NCBI RefSeq assembly: GCF_017302985.1
Contig: NZ_JAFIMU010000002.1
Coordinates: 496,001-560,000, forward strand
Direction of reading: 5' to 3'
Length of the DNA: 64,000 nt
Source: Corallococcus macrosporus
Lineage (GTDB): Bacteria > Myxococcota > Myxococcia > Myxococcales > Myxococcaceae
Position numbers and translations under genes: made by a program
Shown: in pieces, positions 17,586 to 25,961 of the stretch
Layout of the letters: each line of letters opens with the position of its first letter
Position numbering within the stretch: the first letter of the stretch is position 1
The notes under the pieces: model-generated
What the model was told of the DNA's origin: nothing
Database searches by the model: none
Seen by the model: only the letters and a program-made list of their open reading frames with translations

Positions 17586-18545
17586 TCACTCGTCCTCGGC
17601 GGGCTTCGCCTTGGGCGGACGGCCACGCTTCTTCGGCGCGGCGGGCTCCGCGGGCGCGGCGCCCTCGGGCGGCTTGGCCTTGGGCGGACGGCCGCGCTTC
17701 TTCGGCGCGGCGGGCTCGGCGCTCTCCGCCGTCACCTCGGGCTTCGGCTTGGGCGGACGGCCGCGCTTCTTGGGAGCGGCGGGCTCGGCGCCTTCGGCCG
17801 GCTTGGCCTTGGGCGGACGGCCGCGCTTCTTGGGTGCGTCCTCGGCCGCCTCCTCGCCGCCTTCCTCCTCGGCACCTTCCTCGGAGGACTCCTCCTCGGA
17901 CTCGGACTGCGGCTCCTCGTCCGAGGGCAGGTCCAGCTCTCCGCCCTCCAGACCCATGAGGTCGCCGTCCAGGTCCATGTCGTCCTCGTCGCCACCGGGC
18001 CGCGCGAACTCCGCGGCGGTGCGCTTGGGACGCTCCTTCCCGGGCGGGAAGAGGACGATGTCGATGGAGTCCTCGGCGTTGGCCTCGGCGGTGCCCAGCG
18101 CGGCGGCGACCTCCGACACCAGCAGGTGCCGCGCGTTGTCGTAGAGCTCGCGCTCCTTGGTGGGCAGCGGCCGCAGCTCACTGAGGACCTGGAGGCCCTT
18201 GACGACCTCCGCCAGCCCCAGGATGCCGCCCTGGGTCATGCGGTCCAGGTTGGTGCGCGCGCGCTGCTTCCAGTCCAGGTCCGCCTTGTCGCTGTCCGAG
18301 CGGAGGAACGCGTAGATCTCCTCCACGTCCGCCGGGCTGGCGACCTTGCGCACGCCGATGGAGATGATTTTTCCCTGCGGCACCATTACGACCGCGCCGT
18401 CTTCCTCGCGGCGCATGGTGACGAAGGTGAGGCTCTGTCCGGCCACCTCTTTCACATCGATGGCGGCGACGCGACAGACCCCCTGGTTGGGGTAGACGAC
18501 CCGGTCTCCAACCTGGAGCTGGAGTGCAGCGGACCCTTCTGGCAT
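17586..18545 (-). CDS. carD: CarD, HMGA-like global transcription regulator
   Basis: 319 residues, close to M. xanthus CarD. Residues 1-165 are the CarD/CdnL RNA-polymerase-interacting module (VGDRVVYPNQGVCRV at 11-25). Residues ~184-236 are an acidic stretch. The tail carries four AT-hooks, each KKRGRPPK (239-246, 259-266, 282-289, 305-312), separated by Ala/Glu/Pro linkers. This is the HMGA-like architecture typical of Myxococcus-group CarD. It recruits CarG and serves as an architectural factor at several promoters, mostly with ECF sigma factors. ATG 18545 follows GAGGGGG; the upstream extension of the frame to 18599 is not protein-like. The AT-hook repeats are a recombination-prone region. 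Confidence 0.96.
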   Translation of the reverse strand: MPEGSAALQLQVGDRVVYPNQGVCRVAAIDVKEVAGQSLTFVTMRREEDGAVVMVPQGKIISIGVRKVASPADVEEIYAFLRSDSDKADLDWKQRARTNLDRMTQGGILGLAEVVKGLQVLSELRPLPTKERELYDNARHLLVSEVAAALGTAEANAEDSIDIVLFPPGKERPKRTAAEFARPGGDEDDMDLDGDLMGLEGGELDLPSDEEPQSESEEESSEEGAEEEGGEEAAEDAPKKRGRPPKAKPAEGAEPAAPKKRGRPPKPKPEVTAESAEPAAPKKRGRPPKAKPPEGAAPAEPAAPKKRGRPPKAKPAEDE

Positions 18546-18623
18546 GGCCCCCTCGTGAGCGGGTGGATGAGCACTGAAGCGAGCGCCCGGTCGTAGCACC
18601 GTGCCCCGCCGGATGCCACGAGA

Positions 18624-18839
18624 TTACCGGGGAAGCATTGTCATCCGGTTGGCATTGCGCTGCGCTTCCAGCAGCCGGGCCATGACCTCGTGAGCCTGCG
18701 CGTCCAGGACAGCGTCGATCTGGGCATCGGTCGGTCCCTCGTCCGCCGTGCTTCCGGGCCGCGCGTCCACGCGAGTGGAAAGTCCCACCGTGGCCGTCAC
18801 CGCGATCCCCAGGCCCAGCACCGCCAGCAGCTTCTTCAT
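18624..18839 (-). CDS. Small secreted protein, 71 residues
   Basis: N-terminal signal peptide (MKKLLAVLGLGIAVTATVGLS, cleavage probably after VDA), then a short helical mature domain (DAQIDAVLDAQAHEVMARLLEAQ). GGAGG precedes the ATG at ideal spacing. No family is recognised. It lies between carD and the PEGA kinase gene on the same strand. The upstream 98-base gap holds a perfect inverted repeat with an A tract that recurs before ftsQ and, in partial form, before ftsZ. Confidence 0.7.
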   Translation of the reverse strand: MKKLLAVLGLGIAVTATVGLSTRVDARPGSTADEGPTDAQIDAVLDAQAHEVMARLLEAQRNANRMTMLPR

Positions 18840-18896
18840 TGAGCGTCCTCCGTGGCGGCCCAGGGTAGGGGCGCGTCCCGGATGATCAATTTTTCG

Positions 18897-18922
18897 GCTA
18901 CAGGCTGGCGGCGTCCTGTAGC
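18897..18922 (-). promoter_or_regulatory. Inverted repeat GCTACAGG-N10-CCTGTAGC upstream of small secreted gene
   Basis: Perfect 8-base arms. On the minus strand it is followed by CGAAAAATTG, 57 bases before the ATG at 18839. Nearly the same arrangement (GCTACAG-N8-CTGTAGC then CAAAAACTG) precedes ftsQ. Confidence 0.5.
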
Positions 18923-18937
18923 GGCCCGTCGCGCGCG

Positions 18938-21208
18938 CTACTGGTGCAGCGGCGCCACCGGGGTCACCTCCAGCGTGAGGCCCCCGGCGTTGTCGTTCAC
19001 GTCGTCGTCCGGGAACGCGAGCCGCAGCCAGCTCGCGCCGCGCATCACCGTGGGCTGGTTGACCTCCAGCACCTCCAGCGTGCCCGGCGCCATGGCCGGA
19101 GAAGCGCCCGCGCCGTGCAGCGCGAGCACGCCGCCCACCTCTCCGCCGCCAAAGCCCCGCGTGCGCGCCGGCTCCTGCGCCGCGCGCACGACGACGCGGT
19201 AGGTGGTGGACGGATCCAGCTCCCGGAGCGTGAAGCCGTCATGGGGCGACAGCGAGACCGCGTGCCGGCGCGCGTCCAGGAGCAGGGTGGTGATGGCGCC
19301 GCTCGCCTGTTCGCGCACGTGGACCTGGAGCGCGCCGCGGTTGTCGTCGGGGCGGTCGTCCCAGAGGAACACGTAGAGGACGGAGGCGTCGCGCACCAGC
19401 ACCTCGTCCGCGCCCACCAGGCCGAAGCTGTCGCGCGCGGCCAGGGCCGTGCCGCCCTCCAGGAAGTAGACCGCCTGGGCCACCGGCAGCGGGCCGCCCA
19501 CCGACACGCGGCCCTCCACGCGCAGGCCGTAGGCGCGGGACGGATCCAACCGCATGCGCGCCGCCTGGGTCGGGGGCACGCGCAGGGCATGCGCGACGGC
19601 GCTGAGCGCGAACGGGCCTCCCGCGGAGTAGCGCGCGCCAGAGACGGGCGCGTCGTCCGGGCCCGCGCGGGGCAGGGCGCGCGCGGAGGCCGGGTGCTTG
19701 GGCGCGAGCCGCGCGTGGACCGCCAGCGTGGTGCCGCGCTCGGCGTGCACGCGCTGGCTGAAGGGCACCATGCCCGGCATCAGCACCTCCAGCACGTGCT
19801 CGCGGTCGGACGGAAGCTGGGTGATGAGCGTGGGCGTCGTCTCCCGCTGGATGCGGCCGTCCACGCGGATGGTGGCGCCCGCGGGCGAGGAGCTGAGCTC
19901 CACCGCGAACGTATTGGAGCCGCCCATGACCAGGCCCAGCCAGGTGGCCACGAGCGCGGCCACCACCACCGGCGCGCCGCGCACCGCCCAGCCGCGCAGG
20001 GAGCGGTGCCACGCGGGCGGCGGCGCGGGCGGCAGCGCCTGCGGGGGCAGGGGCTGCGTCGTCAAATCCCCCCGGGGCTCGCCGTGAGGCTCGGGCACGT
20101 GGCGGGGCAGCTCCGGCGGCGTCTGCACGGGCGGCGGCTCCGCGATGCCGCTCCAGCGGCCCACCCGCGCGATGAACTCGCGCGGCAGCTGCACCGGGCG
20201 GCCGGCCTCCACGAGCTCCGGCTCGAAGAGGTAGCCCATGAAGTGGCCCAGGTCGCTGGCGGACACGTCCGGCGCGGTGATGTGGAGCTGCCGCGCCAGC
20301 GCCTCCGCGAAGGCCTGCGCGGTGGGGTAGCGCTGCTCCGGGCTGGTGGCCATCGCGGTGAGCAGGATGCGCTCCAGCGCGGCGGGGATGCCCGGCACCC
20401 ACTCGCGCGGCCGGGGGAAGTCGCCCTGCGAAATCTTGCGCAGCACGTCCTGGAGCGAGCCCTCGAAGGGGCGCCGCCCGCAGAGCATCTCGTAGAGCAC
20501 CGTGCCCGCGGCGAACACGTCCGTGCGCGCGTCCAGCGCCTCGCCGCGCGCCTGCTCCGGCGCGAAGTAGACGTACTTGCCCTTCGCCACGTCCGTGTTC
20601 GTGTCGCTGCGTCCGGCAAGCCGCGCCCGCGCGATGCCGAAGTCCACCAGCTTCACCTGCCCCTCGAAGGAGAGCAGCACGTTCTGCGGGCTCACGTCCC
20701 GGTGGACGATGTGCAGCGGCCGGCCGTTGTCGTCCAGCCGCGTGTGCGCGTACGCCAGGCCGCGCAGCATGTCGATGGCCACCAGCACCGCCAGGGGCGG
20801 CGGCAGCGCGGGCAGCCCCTTCTCCCGCGCGCGGCGCAGCACGTGCGAGAGCGGATGGCCGTCCACCCACTCCATCGCGAGGAAGTACTCGCCCTCCACC
20901 TCGCCGAAGTCGAAGATCTGCGCGATGTTGCCGTGCGACAGTCCCAGCGCGATGCGCGCCTCGTTGATGAACATGGACACGAACGCGCTGTCGTCCGCGT
21001 AGCCAGGAAGGATCTTCTTGATGACCACCGGCTTCGTGACGCCCGCCACCGCCGTCATCCGCGCGCGGTAGATCTCCGCCATGCCGCCCGTCGCGATGCG
21101 CTCGAGCAGCTTGTACTTGCCGAATTGGAAGCCGGCGGAAGGCTGCGGCACGTTCGAATCGGCTCCTGTCGAGGGGAGGCCTTCGGAAAAACCGCGAGAA
21201 GCTATCAT
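18938..21208 (-). CDS. Membrane Ser/Thr protein kinase with PEGA domain
   Basis: 756 residues. Kinase domain ~31-300: Gly loop IATGGMAEIYRA, Lys64/65 in VVIKKIL, HRDVSPQN (Asp171), DFG (Asp189), FAPEQARGE. All active-site residues are present. A Pro-rich linker (~358-400), one membrane helix (~413-429) and an extracytoplasmic PEGA-like domain (~434-500, SSPAGATIRVDG) follow. The rest (500-756) is an unassigned, probably beta-rich region. The ATG at 21208 overlaps the ATG of the divergent lipoprotein gene. A GTG at 21151, preceded by AGGAG, is an alternative that would leave room for promoters and lose only ~19 residues before the kinase. The ligand and substrate are unknown. Confidence 0.92.
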   Translation of the reverse strand: MIASRGFSEGLPSTGADSNVPQPSAGFQFGKYKLLERIATGGMAEIYRARMTAVAGVTKPVVIKKILPGYADDSAFVSMFINEARIALGLSHGNIAQIFDFGEVEGEYFLAMEWVDGHPLSHVLRRAREKGLPALPPPLAVLVAIDMLRGLAYAHTRLDDNGRPLHIVHRDVSPQNVLLSFEGQVKLVDFGIARARLAGRSDTNTDVAKGKYVYFAPEQARGEALDARTDVFAAGTVLYEMLCGRRPFEGSLQDVLRKISQGDFPRPREWVPGIPAALERILLTAMATSPEQRYPTAQAFAEALARQLHITAPDVSASDLGHFMGYLFEPELVEAGRPVQLPREFIARVGRWSGIAEPPPVQTPPELPRHVPEPHGEPRGDLTTQPLPPQALPPAPPPAWHRSLRGWAVRGAPVVVAALVATWLGLVMGGSNTFAVELSSSPAGATIRVDGRIQRETTPTLITQLPSDREHVLEVLMPGMVPFSQRVHAERGTTLAVHARLAPKHPASARALPRAGPDDAPVSGARYSAGGPFALSAVAHALRVPPTQAARMRLDPSRAYGLRVEGRVSVGGPLPVAQAVYFLEGGTALAARDSFGLVGADEVLVRDASVLYVFLWDDRPDDNRGALQVHVREQASGAITTLLLDARRHAVSLSPHDGFTLRELDPSTTYRVVVRAAQEPARTRGFGGGEVGGVLALHGAGASPAMAPGTLEVLEVNQPTVMRGASWLRLAFPDDDVNDNAGGLTLEVTPVAPLHQ

Positions 21209-22097
21209 GAGGCCATTCAGACGCTCCGGGTGGAAAATTCCGCTACGCTCGCCAGCCTGTTTGCGTAACCCTGCATTCTTCCTCCTGTTCTTGAGCAGCC
21301 TGGCATCAGTTGGCTGCCGCGAATCCACGCCCGCCGGGCCGGCGCCAGCGGCGTCCTCCGCGACCCCCCTCGGCGCGGACGCGGGAGCCCCTCCGCTGGC
21401 TCCCGTCGACGCGGGCACCTGGGCGGACGCCACCGTCACGCCCGCGTCCGCGCCCGTCTATGGCGAGCCGCTCCCGGACGACGTCCTGCGGCTGGTGCTG
21501 TCAGGGGAGCAGGCGCGGCTGGGCGCGGAGGCCTTCGTGCCCGCGCGGGGACAGGACGCGGACCGGCTCGCGGAGCGGGTGCGGGGCAGGGACGTGCTCG
21601 TCACGGTCGAGGACGCGGACACGTTTCTCGCACAGACGTCTGACACGCTGGCGGTGCTGCGCACGCAGGCGCGGGCCGTGTGGCTCCAGCACCCGGACGC
21701 ACCGGTGGCCTACCCGCTGGTGCTGCGCGACGAGCAGGGCTTCCGGGCGTGGCTGGAGGAGGTGGCGCCCGGCAAGCTGCGCATCATCCAGCGCGCGGAC
21801 GGCTTCGAGCTGACCACCAGCGTGGGCAAGCTGCCGGGACCGGACCGCAATGGCCCGTCCGTGCCGGTGCGAGGCGGGCGCCAGGACATCGCGACGCTGC
21901 GGCGGGAGCTGGCCCGGCTCAAGGGGCGCTTCACCACGTCGGAGGACCTGTGCCTCGTGCCGTCGTTCGGCACGGAGGTGGTGCAGGTGGCGCGGGCGCT
22001 CGGCGGCACGTATGCCGCTCCGGAGGAGGGGCTCTTCGACACGCTCTGCCTCGTGTACCCCACGCCCCGGCCCGCGCTGGACGCGGGTTCCCCGTAA
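21207..22097 (+). CDS. Putative lipoprotein divergent from the PEGA kinase
   Basis: 296 residues. N-terminal hydrophobic stretch (PAFFLLFLSSLASVGC, Cys37) is a weak-lipobox lipoprotein signal, then an Ala/Pro-rich linker and a soluble domain with no recognised family (LPDDVLRLVLSGEQARLGAEAF; VRGRDVLVTVEDADTFL). The ATG lies one base away from the kinase ATG on the other strand, so promoters must sit inside coding DNA or the true starts are further in. TTG 21261 is an alternative start that gives a shorter signal. Extracytoplasmic placement next to a kinase with an extracytoplasmic domain makes a sensory partnership possible (inference). Confidence 0.75.
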   Translation: MRPFRRSGWKIPLRSPACLRNPAFFLLFLSSLASVGCRESTPAGPAPAASSATPLGADAGAPPLAPVDAGTWADATVTPASAPVYGEPLPDDVLRLVLSGEQARLGAEAFVPARGQDADRLAERVRGRDVLVTVEDADTFLAQTSDTLAVLRTQARAVWLQHPDAPVAYPLVLRDEQGFRAWLEEVAPGKLRIIQRADGFELTTSVGKLPGPDRNGPSVPVRGGRQDIATLRRELARLKGRFTTSEDLCLVPSFGTEVVQVARALGGTYAAPEEGLFDTLCLVYPTPRPALDAGSP

Positions 22098-22188
22098 CAT
22101 GGGCCGGCCTGGCAGGCGGACACGCACCCGGGGTGGACTCTCATCCCATTGAGGTGGTGGGGCCACGCCGCTACTACCCCTGTCGGTC

Positions 22189-22219
22189 CGCGCGCCCTAA
22201 TGTGCCGCGCGCCTTTTTT
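22189..22219 (+). terminator. Weak intrinsic terminator candidate
   Basis: CGCGCG-N11-CGCGCG followed by CC and TTTTTT, 92 bases after the lipoprotein stop and 45 before the acyl-CoA dehydrogenase start. The T run supports termination; the stem is short. Confidence 0.4.
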
Positions 22220-22263
22220 CCTGAAGGCTTCGGAGGGCACTGCTCCCTCCCCGGAGGTCGTTG

Positions 22264-24072
22264 ATGGTCGCCGCAACCGAGCCCGCTTCGCGTCCCCAGG
22301 ATGTCCTCGCTGGGGCGACGTTCCTCTTCCAGGAGGTGGGCGCCACCCGCATCCTCACGCCGGAGACGTTCTCCGAGGAGCAGCGGCTCTTCTTCAAGAC
22401 GGCGCTCCAGTTCTGCCGGGAGCAGGTGCTGCCCCAGGCCGCGCGCATCGAGGCCAAGGACAATGCGCTGCTGCGCGACCTCCTGCGCCGCGCGGGTGAG
22501 CTGGGCCTCTTGAGCGTGGACATCGCGGAGACCTACGGCGGCACGGGCCTGGACAAGACGACGTCGCTGCTGCTCGCGGAGGCCATGAGCCTGCTGGGCT
22601 CCTGGTCGGTGACGTCCAGCGCGCACACCGGCATCGGGTCGCTGCCCATCGTGTGGTTCGGCAACGAGGCGCAGAAGGCGAAGTACCTGCCCAAGCTCGC
22701 CACGGGCGAGTGGGTGGCGGCGTACGCGCTGACGGAGCAGGGCAGCGGCAGCGACGCGCGCGGCGCGAAGACGAAGGCCGTGAAGTCCGCCGACGGCAAG
22801 CACTACGTGCTCAACGGCTCCAAGCTCTACATCACCAACGCGGCCTTCGCGGACGTGTTCGTCGTCTTCGCGCAGGTGGACGGTGACAAGTTCACCGGCT
22901 TCATCGTGGAGAAGGACACCCCGGGCCTCACCGTGGGCCCGGAGGAGCACAAGATGGGCATCCGCGGCTCGTCCACGTGTCCGCTCTACTTCGAGGACGC
23001 GCAGGTGCCCGTGGAGAACCTGCTGGGCGAGCTGGGCAAGGGCCACCGCATCGCCTTCAACATCCTCAACTACGGCCGGCTGAAGCTGGGCGCGGGCGTC
23101 ATCGGCGGCATGAAGCTGCAGCTGCAGAGCGCGCTCAAGTTCGCGCAGGAGCGCAAGCAGTTCAAGGCGCCCATCGCCACGTTCCCGCTCATCCGCGAGA
23201 AGCTCGCGCGCATGGCCACGCTCGTCTACGCGGTGGAGAGCATGACCTACCGCACGGCGGGCCTGGTGGACGGGCGGCTGTCGTCGAAGGAGCGCTCGGA
23301 CGCGGACTACGACGCGCACGTCATCGCCGCCATGGAGGAGTTCGCCTGCGAGGCCTCCATCATGAAGGTCTTCGGCTCGGAGGCCCTGGGCCACCTGGTG
23401 GATGACGCGGTGCAGGTGCACGGCGGCGCCGGCTACATCGAGGAGTACCCGGTGGAGCGCGCCTACCGCGACGCGCGCATCAACCGCATCTTCGAGGGCA
23501 CCAACGAGATCAACCGCATGCTGATCACCGGCATGCTGCTCAAGCGCGCCGTGAAGGGCGACCTGCCGCTGTTCGCGCAGGCGCGCTCCGTGGCGGAGGA
23601 GCTGAGCCGCGGCGAGCGTCCCCGCGCGGGCCGCCAGGACGCGCTGGCCAATGAAGAGATCGCCGCCGAGTGCGCCAAGCACCTGGCCATCCACGGCATG
23701 CGCCTGGCCGCGGAGACCTTCGGCACGGAGCTGGACAAGCACCAGGAGGTCATGGCCGCGCTGGCGGACGTGGTGATGGACGCGTACGCCCTGGACTCCA
23801 TGGTGACGCGCACCCGTCAGGCCGCCACCGGCGGTGTGCAGGACCCCGTGCGCGTGGCGCTGGTGCGGCTGTACGCGATGGAGTCCACCACGCGCGCCTT
23901 CGAGCGCACCCGCCGCGCGCTCTGCGCCACGCTCAAGGGCGACGCGCTCTCGCTGGAGCTGAAGCGTCTCACCGCCCTGGACGCCTTCACGGCGTACGAC
24001 CCGGCGGAGCTGCGCGAGACGATTGTCGCGGGCCTGGAAGAGGCCGGCGGCTACCCGTACAACCCGCTGTAG
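22264..24072 (+). CDS. Acyl-CoA dehydrogenase, very-long-chain-like
   Basis: 602 residues, FAD-dependent alpha,beta-dehydrogenation of an acyl-CoA in beta-oxidation. N-terminal helical domain, FAD/substrate motif ALTEQGSGSDA (~157-167), ITNAAFADVFVVFA, MGIRGSSTCPLYFEDAQVP, and VQVHGGAGYIEEYPVERAYRDARINRIFEGTNEINRM with the catalytic Glu411 (FEGTNE). The length and long C-terminal helical extension (~430-602) match VLCAD/FadE-like enzymes rather than the 380-residue short-chain type. Start ATG 22264 has GGAGG six bases upstream; a TTG precedes it at 22261. The gene stands alone and is convergent with the PilZ gene. Confidence 0.93.
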   Translation: MVAATEPASRPQDVLAGATFLFQEVGATRILTPETFSEEQRLFFKTALQFCREQVLPQAARIEAKDNALLRDLLRRAGELGLLSVDIAETYGGTGLDKTTSLLLAEAMSLLGSWSVTSSAHTGIGSLPIVWFGNEAQKAKYLPKLATGEWVAAYALTEQGSGSDARGAKTKAVKSADGKHYVLNGSKLYITNAAFADVFVVFAQVDGDKFTGFIVEKDTPGLTVGPEEHKMGIRGSSTCPLYFEDAQVPVENLLGELGKGHRIAFNILNYGRLKLGAGVIGGMKLQLQSALKFAQERKQFKAPIATFPLIREKLARMATLVYAVESMTYRTAGLVDGRLSSKERSDADYDAHVIAAMEEFACEASIMKVFGSEALGHLVDDAVQVHGGAGYIEEYPVERAYRDARINRIFEGTNEINRMLITGMLLKRAVKGDLPLFAQARSVAEELSRGERPRAGRQDALANEEIAAECAKHLAIHGMRLAAETFGTELDKHQEVMAALADVVMDAYALDSMVTRTRQAATGGVQDPVRVALVRLYAMESTTRAFERTRRALCATLKGDALSLELKRLTALDAFTAYDPAELRETIVAGLEEAGGYPYNPL

Positions 24073-24105
24073 CCTGTCGCGCCGCGCGGGTGCCCTGGCC
24101 GAGCG

Positions 24106-24816
24106 TCAGGGCATCCGCGACACGGCATCCAGGCCGAAGCTGACCCGGGCCCGCCAGGGCGCGGGCGGCAGATGCTCCAGCACCATCAGGGCCTCCAGCC
24201 GCTGGAGCATGTCCGGCCGCAGCCGGCCGAACGTCGCGCCGAAGCCCGGCGTCATCGCCTGCGTCGCGCCCTTGCGCGGCACCGACGACGTCCAGGCCAC
24301 CTCGCCGTGCAGCAGGAGCGGGCCCTCCTTCATGTCCATCTCCATGAGGAAGGGCGTGCCCACCTGGACCTCGCGGGGCAGGGCGGGGGCCTCCACCTCC
24401 AGGCCCACGCCGCCGCGGGAGATGTCGCGCACGTAGAAGAACGGCGCCCGGGGGTCTGCCTCCCGCGCGCGCAGGTGCAGCGGCATGCGCGGGAAGCGGC
24501 GCAGGCCGTTCTGCTCCTCCTGGGCGAAGATGAACTGGAGCACCGCGTCCAGCGCGCTGCGATCCTCCGCGCCGTCGTAGCGCACGGTGAGCATGAAGCG
24601 CTCGCCGGGGCGCGGCTCCACCTTGACGACCTCGCCCAGCACCTCCACCGGACGCGGCATGCCGCCCGCGTGCAATTCGAAGGTGAAGCGGGTGCCCAGG
24701 GGCAGGGCCTTGCGCGTCTCCAGGGTGACGCCGCCCTGACCCACGCTGCGGGTGTACTCACCGACCAGCGACTGCGGGGTCTTGTAGGCCACCTTCAGTC
24801 GAACGTTCGTGCTCAC
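24106..24816 (-). CDS. PilZ domain protein, two PilZ-like modules
   Basis: 236 residues, start GTG. The C-terminal PilZ domain (~105-205) has RRFPRMPLHLRA (RxxxR) and DISRGGVGLE (DxSxxG, 131-136), the residues that bind cyclic-di-GMP. The N-terminal half (~5-95) is a second, degenerate PilZ-like unit with SVGQGGVTLE and no Arg motif. This architecture resembles the gliding/pilus PilZ proteins of myxobacteria. No effector domain is present, so it presumably acts through a protein partner. It is convergent with the acyl-CoA dehydrogenase gene, with a TGCCCTG-N9-CAGGGCA hairpin spanning 24091-24113. Confidence 0.88.
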   Translation of the reverse strand: MSTNVRLKVAYKTPQSLVGEYTRSVGQGGVTLETRKALPLGTRFTFELHAGGMPRPVEVLGEVVKVEPRPGERFMLTVRYDGAEDRSALDAVLQFIFAQEEQNGLRRFPRMPLHLRAREADPRAPFFYVRDISRGGVGLEVEAPALPREVQVGTPFLMEMDMKEGPLLLHGEVAWTSSVPRKGATQAMTPGFGATFGRLRPDMLQRLEALMVLEHLPPAPWRARVSFGLDAVSRMP

Positions 24817-24946
24817 GCGCCCAGACTCTCAGGCTGTGAGCGGAAAAACTCAAGTTTGCCCCACCCTCGAAGGTAGGCCCTCCGGCACGCGCCCTGAGTG
24901 ATGTCCGGCGCCGGGCGCGGCGTGTTCCAGCCTGTTGCGCGCTTTC

Positions 24947-24975
24947 TTGACCCCCCTGGGGGGGGCGCGTATGTA
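24947..24975 (+). promoter_or_regulatory. Candidate promoter of the dcw cluster with embedded palindrome
   Basis: TTGACC (24947-24952), 17-base spacer, TATGTA (24970-24975), 79 bases before the mraZ start. The spacer holds CCCCCC-T-GGGGGGGG (24951-24965), a near-palindrome that could be an operator or a DNA-bend site. Spacing and -35 are good, the -10 only matches the consensus at its first three bases. Confidence 0.45.
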
Positions 24976-25053
24976 TGCCGGCCGCAGAGGGGTAAGAAGT
25001 GGGAAGGAGTGGTGGTCCGTCCCGTGCTGGGCTGAAAAGGTGGATCGTCCCGC

Positions 25054-25506
25054 GTGTTCCGAGGCGTCTATGAGCACCAGATCGACGCGAAGGGGCGCAC
25101 CAGCCTCCCGGCCAAGCTGCGGGAGACGCTGGTGGGCGCCTACGACGAGCGGCTCATCGTCACCACGGCCCTGGACCCCTGCCTCCACGCCTATCCGGTG
25201 CGGGAGTGGGAGGCGTTGGAGACCGCGCTCGCCCGGCGCAACCCCATGGAGCCGGGGGTCAAGACGTTGATGCGGCTGTACGTGGCCAGCGCGCAGGAGT
25301 GCCCGCTGGACAAGCTGGGCCGGTTGCTCATCCCGCCGTCGCTCAGGGCGTACGCGAAGCTGGAGAAGGAAGTGGTGTGGGCGGGGATGGTGAAGGTGAT
25401 TGAGCTTTGGAGCCAGGAAGGTTGGGCGAAGGCGCAGGAGGACGCGCGCCAGGAAGCCACCTCCCAGGACGTGTTGAGGGTGCTGGGCGAGCTGCGCCAG
25501 CCGTAG
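25054..25506 (+). CDS. mraZ: MraZ, transcriptional regulator of the dcw cluster
   Basis: 150 residues, start GTG 25054 with AGGTGG upstream. Two SpoVT/AbrB-like MraZ half-domains, each with a conserved Asp-x-x-x-Arg: DAKGR (~12-16) and DKLGR (~86-90). MraZ forms rings that bind repeated boxes upstream of its own gene and in E. coli represses the dcw operon; it also limits RsmH activity. It is the first gene here, as in most bacteria. One TGGGA box at 25000 and a TGGTG ten bases later could be part of a MraZ site, but the third repeat is absent. Confidence 0.95.
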   Translation: MFRGVYEHQIDAKGRTSLPAKLRETLVGAYDERLIVTTALDPCLHAYPVREWEALETALARRNPMEPGVKTLMRLYVASAQECPLDKLGRLLIPPSLRAYAKLEKEVVWAGMVKVIELWSQEGWAKAQEDARQEATSQDVLRVLGELRQP

Positions 25507-25555
25507 CCAGGAAGTCGACAGCCTCGAGTTCGCAGGAGAAGGGTGGGTCAAGCGC

Positions 25556-25939
25556 ATGGACCAGGTGCAGGAGGTTCGTCGGAACAGGGCGGTGGTGGCG
25601 GCGTCCGAGCGCGTGGAGACGCTGATGCTCGAGGGCGAGCTGGAGGAGGCGGACCTGCTCAAGCTGTGCGAGGACCTGATGCACCGGCTGCACCGGGGCA
25701 CCCGTCAGGTCGTCCTCGACTTCGCGGACGTGTCGCACCTGAACTACCGGGGCGTGCGCCCGCTGATGGCCCGCACGGAGCAGTTCCGCCGCGCCGGCGG
25801 TGACGTGAAGCTGTCCGGGCTGTCGCCGTACCTGGCCGCCATCTTCCGCGCGGCCGGCGCCCACGACACCTTCGAGCTGTACCCGCACATGAACGATGCC
25901 CGGGCCGCCTTCCAGCTCGCGCGCGCTCCCTTCGTCTGA
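25556..25939 (+). CDS. STAS-domain protein inserted in the dcw cluster
   Basis: 127 residues, anti-sigma-antagonist-like STAS fold. The loop that carries the phospho-Ser in SpoIIAA (IDSSG) is here HLNYRG: the Asp is Asn63 and the Ser is Tyr64, so regulation by a SpoIIAB-type kinase on Ser is not possible at that spot. It lies between mraZ and rsmH, 49 bases after mraZ and 22 before rsmH. That place is normally empty. The rest of the fold looks intact ([18 protein letters not shown]). A division-linked scaffold or switch is plausible, but unproven. Confidence 0.85.
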   Translation: MDQVQEVRRNRAVVAASERVETLMLEGELEEADLLKLCEDLMHRLHRGTRQVVLDFADVSHLNYRGVRPLMARTEQFRRAGGDVKLSGLSPYLAAIFRAAGAHDTFELYPHMNDARAAFQLARAPFV

Positions 25940-25961
25940 CCCGTACCCAAGGCCCCCTCCC

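Noticed and set aside
24091-24113. TGCCCTG-N9-CAGGGCA as a bidirectional terminator
   Set aside because: No T tract either way and it overlaps the end of the PilZ gene.
25000-25031. MraZ box array upstream of mraZ
   Set aside because: Only TGGGA and TGGTG are ten bases apart; the third repeat is missing, so not supported as a full site.
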